From assembly GCA_963707875.1 (NCBI GenBank), contig CAVPRU010000001.1, positions 868,001-932,000 of the forward strand: a DNA stretch of 64,000 bases. The letters run 5' to 3'. Below, piece by piece: positions 1-7,648 of the stretch. The position numbers and the translations under genes were made by a program. Source of the stretch: SZUA-320 sp963707875 (GTDB lineage: Bacteria; Gemmatimonadota; Gemmatimonadetes; Gemmatimonadales; GWC2-71-9). The notes beneath the pieces were generated by a model. It had not been told where the DNA came from, did not search any database, and worked only from the letters and a program-made list of their open reading frames with translations. Position 1 is the stretch's first letter; each line of letters opens with the position of its first letter.

Positions 1-293
1 TAGCCCAGCCGATCCACCAGATATGCTTCGATGATCCGGTGGCGTCGCACCATTCGGAGGGCCGCCCGGCGACCCGCGTCGGTCAGCGCCACCCCCTGGT
101 ACGGGACGTGGTTGAGCAGTCCCTGCTCGGAGAGCCGGCGGATCATCCCGCTCACCGAGGGCGGGGCCAGGTCCAGTGATTCGGCCAGCGCACTGGTGGA
201 GGCCGACTCGCCATGCTGGGTGAGCGAGTACACCGCCTTGAGGTAGTCCTCCACCGAACGGGAGAGATTCCGGGCGTCGGGAATGGCGTTCAC
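1..293 (-). CDS. DtxR/MntR-family metal-dependent transcriptional regulator, C-terminus outside window
   Basis: About 97 codons of the N-terminal half are visible; the rest lies left of position 1. The translation has the family opening (VEDYLKAVY), a winged helix-turn-helix with LAPPSVSGMIRRL as recognition region, a wing (GVALTDAGRR) and the start of the dimerisation helix (RRHRIIEAYL). The family uses Fe(II) or Mn(II) as corepressor. The start is a GTG at 293-291 that overlaps the stop codon of the upstream ATPase as GTGA, which implies translational coupling and a three-gene metal operon (arsR, ATPase, this gene). Which metal it senses cannot be told because most ligands fall outside the window. 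Confidence 0.85.
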   Translation of the reverse strand, partial: MNAIPDARNLSRSVEDYLKAVYSLTQHGESASTSALAESLDLAPPSVSGMIRRLSEQGLLNHVPYQGVALTDAGRRAALRMVRRHRIIEAYLVDRLG

Positions 294-2446
294 GAGAGTT
301 CCGCCGGAAGAGGTTGGACCGGGAGCATGGCCCGGCGCCGCGTGGCCCGCAATCCGTTGGCGATCACCACCAGCGAGGCCCCAGTGTCGGCCGCGACCGC
401 CATCCAGAGGGTCGCCAGCCCGGCCACCGCGAGCACCAGAAAGACGGCCTTGGTCAGCAGGGCGAACGCCACGTTCTGCTTGATGATCGCGACGGTGGCC
501 CGGGACCGCGAGATGGTGCCCGCCACCTGGTCGAGGTTGTCGCCCATCAGCACGATGTCGGCGGTCTCCAGCGCCACGTGGGTGCCGGCTCCCCCCATCG
601 CGATCCCCACGTCCGCCGAGGCCAGCGCCGGCGCATCGTTGATGCCATCCCCGACCACCGCGACCCGGACGCCCGTGGCACGCAATCCGGTGACCACCTC
701 CTGCTTCTCCACCGGGAGCAGTGAGGCATGGACCCGGTCGATCCCGACCTCCCGCCCCACCCGTTCGGCCGCGCCGGGGTTGTCGCCGGTCAGCAGCAGG
801 ATCTGTTTCACACCGGCCTCCCGGAGCGCCCGGACCGCCGCCGCCGCCCCGGGTCGGGCCTGGTCCGCGATCCCGATGACACCGAGGGCGGTTTCCGCCG
901 TGGTGAGGAGCACCGCGGTACGACCCTCCCGCTCCAGGGTTTCGATCTGCTGGTGCGCCCCCTCGTGACAATTGCCGAGCGCCTCACAGACCCGAACGTT
1001 CCCGACGTAGAGTCGTCGCCCCTCCACCAGGCCGCCGGCACCCTGCCCCGGGGTCGCCGTGAACTCGGCGACGTCGGGAATCGCCAGCCCCCGATCCTCG
1101 GCCGCGCGGACGATCGCCGCGGCCACCGGATGCTCGGAGCGGCGTTCGATCCCGGCCGCGAGCCGGAGCACCTCCGCTTCACCCAGGCCGCCGATTCCGG
1201 TCACGCTGGTGACGACCGGCCGTCCCGTGGTCAGGGTACCTGTCTTGTCGAACGCCACCGTCGTCACCCGTCCGGCGGCTTCCAGCTGGCTGCCTCCCTT
1301 GATCAGTACCCCGTCCCGGGCGGCGCCGGCCAGGCCACTCACGATGGTGACCGGGGTCGAGATCACCAGGGCGCAGGGACAGGCGACGACCAGCAGGGTC
1401 AGCGCCCGGTGCAGCCAGGTCATCCAGCTGGCGTCCGCCAGCAGCGGCGGGAGCACCGCGACCAGGAGGCTGAGCCCGACGACGGCCGGGGTGTAGATCC
1501 TGGCAAACCGGTCCACGAACGTCTGGGTGGGAGCCCGCGAGGCCTGAGCGGACTCGACCGCATGGAGAATGTGGGCCAGGGTGGTGTCGTCGGAAAAATG
1601 GGTGACCCGGATCTCGAGTCCGCCGTGGGCGTTGATCGACCCCGCGAACACTTCGGCTCCGGCCTCCTTTTCCACCGGCAGTGACTCCCCCGTAATGGGC
1701 GCCTGGTCCACCGCACTTCGCCCGGTCACGACGACACCGTCCAGGGCGATCCGCTCACCCGGCCGGACGATCATCAGCTCCCCGATCTCGATCTGGTCCA
1801 CCGGCACGGTCAGATCCACCGCACCACGGCGGACCAGCGCTTCCCGGGGTGCCAGGCGGACCAGGGCACTGATGGCCCGACGGGCCCGGCCCATGGCGTA
1901 TCCCTCGAGCAGTTGCGCCACTGCAAAGAGGAACATCGCCGACGCGGCCTCGGCCCACTCCCCGATCATCGCGGCACCGATCGCGGCCAGCGTCATCAGG
2001 AAGTTGATGTCGAGCGCACCGGCCCGGAGGGCGTGCCAACCCCGCGGCGCGACGTACCACCCGCCGGTCACCACCGCCGCCGCCAGGAATGGGACCGGAT
2101 TCAAGGAGGTTCCGGTCCAGCCCAGCAGGAGGCCGGTGCCCAGGAGGGACCCGGACGCAATGGCAGCCAACTGACGACCCACCGGTCGGCGGGTCTCGGT
2201 TTCTTCCGGGGTGACCACCCCGTATCCCGCCCGCTTGATCGCCCGGCGGACATCGTGCTCGGGACGACCGCCCACCCGGGCCACCCGGACCGTGCCCCGC
2301 ATCACATCCACCGAAACTTCGGTCACCCCGTCAAGACTGCCGACGGCCCGCTCGATGGCGGCCGCGCAGCCGGAGCAGTCTACCCCGGAAACCCTGAGTT
2401 CCCGGACGGTCGTTGCGGCGATGGCGTCAGACCCGCTCTTCGACAT
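290..2446 (-). CDS. zntA: Zn(II)/Cd(II)/Pb(II)-exporting P1B-type ATPase
   Basis: Inner-membrane heavy-metal efflux pump of about 718 residues. Domain order: one N-terminal HMA domain with GVDCSGC, membrane helices, actuator TGES, the ion-binding CPC in VVACPCALV, phosphorylation loop DKTGT, and hinge GDGINDAPALA. The C-terminal helices carry N-x7-K followed about 20 residues later by DTG, which is the P1B-2 signature for Zn/Cd/Pb and not for copper. A longer open frame begins at 2485, but the ATG at 2446 is preferred because it places the start 20 bases inside the end of arsR, as in a coupled operon, and directly precedes the HMA domain. Likely induced when the upstream ArsR-type repressor binds metal. 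Confidence 0.93.
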   Translation of the reverse strand: MSKSGSDAIAATTVRELRVSGVDCSGCAAAIERAVGSLDGVTEVSVDVMRGTVRVARVGGRPEHDVRRAIKRAGYGVVTPEETETRRPVGRQLAAIASGSLLGTGLLLGWTGTSLNPVPFLAAAVVTGGWYVAPRGWHALRAGALDINFLMTLAAIGAAMIGEWAEAASAMFLFAVAQLLEGYAMGRARRAISALVRLAPREALVRRGAVDLTVPVDQIEIGELMIVRPGERIALDGVVVTGRSAVDQAPITGESLPVEKEAGAEVFAGSINAHGGLEIRVTHFSDDTTLAHILHAVESAQASRAPTQTFVDRFARIYTPAVVGLSLLVAVLPPLLADASWMTWLHRALTLLVVACPCALVISTPVTIVSGLAGAARDGVLIKGGSQLEAAGRVTTVAFDKTGTLTTGRPVVTSVTGIGGLGEAEVLRLAAGIERRSEHPVAAAIVRAAEDRGLAIPDVAEFTATPGQGAGGLVEGRRLYVGNVRVCEALGNCHEGAHQQIETLEREGRTAVLLTTAETALGVIGIADQARPGAAAAVRALREAGVKQILLLTGDNPGAAERVGREVGIDRVHASLLPVEKQEVVTGLRATGVRVAVVGDGINDAPALASADVGIAMGGAGTHVALETADIVLMGDNLDQVAGTISRSRATVAIIKQNVAFALLTKAVFLVLAVAGLATLWMAVAADTGASLVVIANGLRATRRRAMLPVQPLPAELS

Positions 2447-2831
2447 GCTCGAATCCGTCGGCCAGCAGCCGTTCAATGTGGGCATCGTCGAGCCGGTAGA
2501 ACGTCGTCTTGTGTTCCCGACGGCTGCGCACCAGTCGGAGCTGCCGGAGAATCCGAAGCGAATGGGACGCGGCGGATTGACTCACCCCGACCGCGGCCGC
2601 GAGATCACAGACGCAGAGCTCCTGTTCGGCGAGGGCATGGACCAATCGGATCCGGGTCGGATCTCCGAGGGCTTTGAAGGTTTCGGCCAACAGCAGCACC
2701 TCCTCGGCAGGCTTCATCCGGGAGCGGGCCCGGCGCACCTTGGCCAGATCGGTCACCTTGAGATCACACAGTTCTTCGTCGGACAGCACGGCTGACAGTT
2801 TCGGCACAACGTCCCCCAATCGTATGAGCAT
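2427..2831 (-). CDS. ArsR/SmtB-family metalloregulator, CadC-like
   Basis: 134-residue winged-helix repressor. It carries the CadC-type alpha3 metal box ELCVCDLA, an N-terminal Cys (DEELCDL) that in CadC contributes to the Cd/Pb/Zn thiolate site, the recognition helix SQSAASHSLRIL, and an alpha5-like C-terminal segment with D, H and H residues (DDAHIERLL...EH). The family releases its operator on binding Cd(II), Pb(II) or Zn(II). It overlaps the ATPase gene by 20 bases, so it is very probably that pump's repressor. The ATG at 2831 lies inside the predicted operator, so the mRNA may be leaderless; no Shine-Dalgarno sequence precedes it. Confidence 0.88.
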   Translation of the reverse strand: MLIRLGDVVPKLSAVLSDEELCDLKVTDLAKVRRARSRMKPAEEVLLLAETFKALGDPTRIRLVHALAEQELCVCDLAAAVGVSQSAASHSLRILRQLRLVRSRREHKTTFYRLDDAHIERLLADGFEHVEERV

Positions 2832-2841
2832 ATGTTCATAT
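2822..2841. promoter_or_regulatory. Predicted ArsR-type operator overlapping the arsR start codon
   Basis: A 20-base imperfect inverted repeat, GTATGAGCAT/ATGTTCATAT, with 8 of 10 positions paired. It has the ATGA(A/G)CA...TG(T/C)TCAT look of SmtB/CzrA/CadC operators. It includes the arsR ATG (2829-2831 on the plus strand). Upstream on the minus strand a TTGACG at 2863-2868 is a good -35, and TCATAT at 2838-2843 is a possible -10 (19-base spacer), so a bound repressor would cover the -10 and the start site. The metal specificity is inferred from the neighbours. Confidence 0.6.
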
Positions 2842-2887
2842 GATCGCCTGACGCCGAGCCCCCGTCAAGGGCCTCCCCAACCCCGGT

Positions 2888-5147
2888 TCAGGCCGCCAGC
2901 CGCCAGACCTGCGCCACCAGGAAGGTCAGCACCAGCCCCATGATCACCGGCAGCATGGTGGCGATCGTGGTCCACCGGACGCTCCCGGTCTCCTTGTAGA
3001 TGGTGTAGATCGTGGTCGAGCACGGATTGTGGAGCAGGCTGAAGAGCATCAGGTTGAGCCCGGTCAGGACCGTCCAGCCGTGGGTCCTCAGCAAAGTGCC
3101 CACCGCGGCCGTTGAGTCCAGGTCGAACATCACCCCGGCCCCACTCCCCACACCCACCACATTGCCGGCCAGGACCGTCAGCATCAGCACGGTCGGGATC
3201 ACGATCTCGTTGGCCGGAATGGCGACCACGTAGGCGAGCAGGATGACGCCGTTGAGCCCGAGCAGGAAGCCGAACGGCTCGAGCCCGTTGATCGCGTGGA
3301 CCGCGAGGCTCAGCTCCCCGACCCGCAGGTTGGAGATCAGCCAGATCACCGCCCCGGCCGGCGCCGCGAAGACCACTGCCCGCCAGAGGACGATCAGGGT
3401 CCGATCGATCAGCGAGGTGTACAGCGTCTGCCAGAGCCGGGGCGGACGGTAGGGCGGAAGTTCCAGGCTGAAGGTGGTGGCCTCACCCCGGAGGACGGTC
3501 CGGGTGAGCAGCCAGGAGGCGAGGAACATCATGGCCACCCCCAACAGGGCGATCCCGACCACCGCCCCGGCGGCCACCAGGCTGGCCAGGTGGGGTGGCG
3601 CCAGAGTGCCGAGGAAGATCGAGGCGATCAGGATCTGGGTCGGCCACCGGCCGTTGCAGAGCGAGAAGTTATTGGTGATGATCGCCACCAGGCGTTCGCG
3701 CGGGCTGTCGATCACCCGGGTGGCGACCACACCAGCGGCGTTGCAGCCGAACCCCATGCACATGGTCAGCGCCTGCTTGCCATGGGCGCCCACCCGCTGG
3801 AACATCTCATCGAGATTGAACGCCACCCGCGGCAAGTACCCGAAGTCCTCCAGCAGAGTAAAGAGCGGGAAGAAGATCGCCATCGGGGGGAGCATGACCG
3901 CCACCACCCACGCGGTGGCCAGGTACACGCCGTCGATCAGGAAGCCGCTCATCCACCACGGCATGCCGACGCTGCCGGCCGCGCTCATCAGCAGGGGATG
4001 GGCCTGATCGATCAGCACCGAAGCCAGGAAGGCGGAGGGCAGGTTGGCCCCGGCGATCGTCAACCAGAAGACCCCGGCCAGGATGAGGCCCATCAGCGGG
4101 AAGCCGAAGGTCCGGCTGGTCAGCAGTCGATCGAGGGTCCGATCGAAATCGAACCGGGCCCGTCTGACCCCGCTCAGCCGGGTCGCCGCGACCAGCTCTT
4201 CGGCAACGGAGTAGAGCCGCTGGGTGATCCGGTCGTGGAAGTCGGCGGGCAGCGACCACCGGAGCGCCCGGGCCCGAGCCATGACCCCCTCGACCGCCAT
4301 GGCGATCTCTGCGTCGCCCAGCTCCGAGGCCCAGGGCTCCGCGTCACCGTCGCGGGTCCAGAACCCGATCTCCCCGCTGACCAGGGCCGCCTCGATCCGC
4401 TCGTCGGCATTGAGGAGCCGGAGCGCCACCCAGCGGGCATTGGGCAGTCCGGGAAAGGCTTCCTCGATCACCGGCACCAGATCTGTGATGGCGGATTCAA
4501 CCGCCACGTCGTGGCGCGGCACCCGATAGGGAGTGGGGCGGATCGCCTGGGTGGCGACGGCATGGATCGCGTCGAGCAGTTCAGGGAGACCCTCTCGCTG
4601 CCGCGCCGATGCCGGGATGACCGGAACGCCAAGCCGCTGTGCGAGCGCCGGGACGTCGATCCCGATCCCGTGCCGGCGCGCCTCATCCATCAGGTTGAGG
4701 CAGACCACCACTCTATCGGTGATCTCCAGGACCTGCAGCACCAGGTTGAGGTTCCGCTCCAGCCTGGTCGCGTCCACCACCACCACGGTTACGTCCGGAT
4801 CGCCCGAACAGGATGAAGTCCCGGGCGACCTCCTCGTCGGTGCTCCCCGCCTGGAGTGAGTAGGTCCCCGGAAGGTCGATCAGTCGCGCCTTGAGTCCGG
4901 CGTGCTGGAACCCACCTTCCGCCCGGGCTACCGTCTTTCCGGGCCAGTTGCCGGTGTGTTGCCGCAGCCCGGTGAGGGCATTGAAGACGGTGCTCTTGCC
5001 GGTGTTGGGATTGCCGGCCAGGGCGACGAGGTAGTCCCAGCCTTCGGGACTGATGCCCAGCTGGACCAGGTTGGCGGCCCGGCTGGCACTGCAGCCGCGG
5101 CAGCCGGGCGCCGAGTCGGCGGAGATCACCGGAAGGGCGACGCTCAT
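2888..5147 (-). CDS. feoB: Ferrous iron transport GTPase/permease FeoB (one frame break)
   Basis: Inner-membrane Fe(II) importer. The N-terminal G domain shows G1 GNPNTGKST, G3 DLPGTYS and G4 NLMD. A long C-terminal membrane domain follows with two Gate-type regions (e.g. CMGFGCNAAGV and NPCSTTI). The frame breaks near 4803, where one surplus base in GGGC separates FILFG from the expected DPDVTVVVVDATRLERN; corrected length is about 752 residues, normal for FeoB. The N-terminus carries a CRGCSASRA segment that might bind metal. The start ATG overlaps the stop of the upstream DtxR-FeoA gene as ATGA. No FeoC is seen, and FeoA is supplied by the fusion upstream. Confidence 0.92.
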
Positions 5148-6187
5148 GCCGCCGCTCCATCAGGGTCTTCCCCCGGCCGGACCAGAATCTGGGCCGCCTG
5201 TCGGCTCCGCAGGGCGATCATCGCTCCGCGGATATCGTAGGCGATCGGGTCGCCGGTCGCGCTCGACATGACGGCTCGAATCCGGGTCCCCGGTACCACG
5301 CCAAGATCGAGCAGGCGACGCCGCTGGGGACCCTGACAGGTCGGGGCGAGATCCACCACCTCGACCTCACCCCCCAGGGTGATATCGGCCAGTGTCGGGT
5401 GGTGGCGTTCCGGCTCCAGCGCCGGACCGCTGTGGGCCACGACCTCCACATTGGCGGCCAGAATCCCGTCCAGCACCGCTTCTCGACCATCGGTCACGAA
5501 CCGGACTCGAGAGGGACCCGACTCCAGGACCCGCAACGTCATCCCCGGCGCGAAGCCACGCGCGACCAGTCGGTCGTAGATCTCCCTCGGTTCGTCCTCG
5601 AGGTGGGTAATTCGCACCAGGGTCCCTTCATTCACCCCCGGCAACGGAATTCCGACCGGAGCTGGGAGTACCCCTGCGGCACTGGGAATCGGATCGCCAT
5701 GGGGGTCGTACAGCGGGTGCCCCATTCGGGAGGCCAGCCGCTCGGTCTCGGCTTCGGACAGGAGGTGCTCTTCCCGTTCGGCGCGCTCGTGCCATTCCTC
5801 GGCCGGGACACCGGTCCGATCGGCGAAGTACTTCTCCAGCAGCCGGTGGGTGCGGAGCAACCGGAGGGCGTAGTTGCGCCCCTCCTCAGTGAGTCGATGC
5901 CCCTGGCCGTCGGGTCCCGAGAGCCCCAGTCGCTTGAGGCGGGTCAACAACTGGACGGTCCGGGCCTGGGAAATCTCCAGGGCGCCGGCCACGCTCTCGG
6001 TGGTACAGGGGAGACCCATGCTCTCGCAGTGAATCAGGTGCTTGAGGGCGTCCTCCACCCGGACCCGCTCGGTCAGCCGGACGACCCGGAGCAGACGAGC
6101 GACGAGGCCCCAGCGAGGCCAGGCGAGCAGTACCAGGACCCCGGATCCGAGCAGGAAGAGAACCAGGGCGAGACCGGGTTGTGGCAT
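5144..6187 (-). CDS. Membrane-anchored DtxR/MntR regulator fused to two FeoA-like domains
   Basis: 347 residues. Residues 5-24 form a hydrophobic helix. Residues 40-105 are a DtxR-type winged helix and 110-168 the metal-binding/dimerisation domain (EEH at 139-141, GHPLYDPHGDPIP at 156-168). Two SH3-like FeoA domains follow at about 183-252 and 266-338. The metal-site pattern E137/E140/H141 plus H114 matches MntR more than DtxR, whose Cys102 position is Glu here. DtxR-FeoA fusions are known; the N-terminal membrane helix and two tandem FeoA modules are less usual. It lies directly upstream of feoB with an ATGA overlap, so it probably acts both as iron-dependent repressor and as the FeoA partner. 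A DtxR-like box lies in its own promoter. Confidence 0.85.
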   Translation of the reverse strand: MPQPGLALVLFLLGSGVLVLLAWPRWGLVARLLRVVRLTERVRVEDALKHLIHCESMGLPCTTESVAGALEISQARTVQLLTRLKRLGLSGPDGQGHRLTEEGRNYALRLLRTHRLLEKYFADRTGVPAEEWHERAEREEHLLSEAETERLASRMGHPLYDPHGDPIPSAAGVLPAPVGIPLPGVNEGTLVRITHLEDEPREIYDRLVARGFAPGMTLRVLESGPSRVRFVTDGREAVLDGILAANVEVVAHSGPALEPERHHPTLADITLGGEVEVVDLAPTCQGPQRRRLLDLGVVPGTRIRAVMSSATGDPIAYDIRGAMIALRSRQAAQILVRPGEDPDGAAA

Positions 6188-6195
6188 GAAACAAC

Positions 6196-6222
6196 ATTAT
6201 ATTAGGTACGCCTAATTGTCAA
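6196..6222 (-). promoter_or_regulatory. Near-consensus promoter with a DtxR-like operator as its spacer
   Basis: On the minus strand TTGACA (6217-6222) and TATAAT (6196-6201) are both perfect hexamers, separated by 15 bases. The spacer is essentially the palindrome ATTAGG-CGTA-CCTAAT (6201-6216), which has the TTAGG...CCTAA arms of DtxR/IdeR/MntR boxes. The -35 overlaps the stop codon of the Nudix gene (6219-6221). The -10 ends 8 bases before the ATG at 6187, so the predicted +1 falls at or within about 2 bases of the start codon. That suggests an iron-repressed, autoregulated and possibly leaderless transcript for the fusion and feoB. Confidence 0.75.
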
Positions 6223-6788
6223 TCGTCCCGCAGGAGCGCCAGGACCGGCGTGAGAATACGCTCGGTCATCCCCCAGACAATCCCTTCGGGCAGGCGGTAG
6301 CCCTGGCGGCGCAGCCGGAAGCCGCGGGCCTCGACCGGATAGGTGTCGTAGGCCCCGGGGGCGAGCAGGAGGTCGAGATCGACCCACCGGGCGGCGGCTA
6401 TTTCCGAATTCGGGCGCAGGGTCGGCCGCCCGCCAACCCGGAAGACGTAGGGACGTACCAGGATGGCCGGCAGCAACTGGGTTGACGGAGCCAGGTCATC
6501 GAGGGCCCCTAGCAGGGCCGCCGAGGAGAGATCGACCCCCACCTCCTCCGAAGTCTCCCGGACCGCGGTTGCCAGCAGGTCGGAGTCCTCCTCCACCCTG
6601 CGGCCCCCTGGCAGGCCCATCTGACCCGACCAGGGATCCGCCGGGTGATCAGCTCGGCGAATCAGCAACAGGGCGTCGGGGTCCGGGGCCCAGATCAGGG
6701 CGACGGCCGCCTCACGGCGACCCGTCGGGTCCGCCACGGTCGGGCGTCGGGAGGCCAGCCGCTGGGTCAGCCGGGCGATTCTGCTCAT
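6219..6788 (-). CDS. Nudix hydrolase, CoA pyrophosphatase type (NudL-like)
   Basis: 189 residues. The Nudix box is intact (G..., then RETSEEVGVD), and just before it lies LPGGRR with an upstream LLLIRRADHP segment resembling the extra motif of coenzyme A diphosphatases. The family cleaves CoA or nucleoside diphosphate derivatives using Mg or Mn. The ATG overlaps the stop of the upstream hydrolase gene as ATGA, so the two are co-transcribed. The exact substrate is not proven by sequence. Confidence 0.82.
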   Translation of the reverse strand: MSRIARLTQRLASRRPTVADPTGRREAAVALIWAPDPDALLLIRRADHPADPWSGQMGLPGGRRVEEDSDLLATAVRETSEEVGVDLSSAALLGALDDLAPSTQLLPAILVRPYVFRVGGRPTLRPNSEIAAARWVDLDLLLAPGAYDTYPVEARGFRLRRQGYRLPEGIVWGMTERILTPVLALLRDD

Positions 6789-7612
6789 CCGAGACTCCGA
6801 GCGAAGTGCGCGATGGTGGCATCGAATACCCGCTCCATCGAGGCGGGCCGGCCACTGAGCGGATGGGTCGCTCCAAAGGTGTGCCCGCCGCGCTCGATAA
6901 TGAGCGATTGGGCCCCAGGGGCCGCCGCGGCAAGGGTCTTCCCTTCGGCAATGGGTACGGTTTCGTCATCCTCGGCGTGGACCAGGAGCCAGGGCACGGT
7001 GATCCGTGCGGCCGAGGCCACGATGTCGTAACGCGCCCGGTGTGCCTCGATGTCGTCGAGCACATCCGGATAGATCGGCAGTACCTCGCCGGTCCGCTGG
7101 TTCGTGACATCGAGATAGCCGCGCTCCCGCCAGATCCGGCGGGTGGTTTCGGGCCAACGGTCGACGGTGCCGATGGCCGACCAGGTTGCCAAGGCGCGAA
7201 CTACGGGGAGTTCGGGGATGGTCAGGATGGAGACCCCTCCACCCCGGGAGTGCCCCAACACCCCGATCGCGGTTGGCGCCGGTCCAAAGGCCCCACCGAC
7301 CAGGGCGGAAACGACCGAGGAGAGGTCGGCGATTTCTCCCGAAAACGTGAAGCGACCGAACCGTTCTGGCCAGGCAAAGCGGCCCTCGTCATCCACCCCG
7401 GAACCGCTCGAGTTGTAGCTCACGGCGGTGAATCCCGCGCGGGCCAGGCGCTCGCTGAACGGCGGGAACATCCCCCAATCCTTGAACCCCTTGAACCCGT
7501 GGAGCACCACGACGGCCGGTCGGGGTGAGGCGTCACGCGGGGCCCGCACGTCGACCAGCAGGTCGCCGAGGGTGCCGGCCAGACGATGTTTCTCCAGAAT
7601 CGGCGTTGCCAT
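6785..7612 (-). CDS. Alpha/beta hydrolase, dienelactone hydrolase/peptidase-like
   Basis: About 275 residues from the ATG at 7612. The frame is open further upstream, but that extension is low-complexity and runs into the divergent gene. Features: LHGFKGFKDWG oxyanion-hole region, nucleophile elbow GHSRGGG (Ser), acid region HAEDDETVP (Asp), and a C-terminal His in RGGHTFGATHP. These complete a Ser-Asp-His triad. The fold serves many esterases and peptidases, so the substrate is unknown. It starts the minus-strand transcript that includes the Nudix gene and shares a 36-base intergenic region with the divergent glycosyltransferase gene. Confidence 0.8.
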   Translation of the reverse strand: MATPILEKHRLAGTLGDLLVDVRAPRDASPRPAVVVLHGFKGFKDWGMFPPFSERLARAGFTAVSYNSSGSGVDDEGRFAWPERFGRFTFSGEIADLSSVVSALVGGAFGPAPTAIGVLGHSRGGGVSILTIPELPVVRALATWSAIGTVDRWPETTRRIWRERGYLDVTNQRTGEVLPIYPDVLDDIEAHRARYDIVASAARITVPWLLVHAEDDETVPIAEGKTLAAAAPGAQSLIIERGGHTFGATHPLSGRPASMERVFDATIAHFARSLG

Positions 7613-7648
7613 TAACTTTGCATCATTCCCTTCAAGACTGGAGACGGC

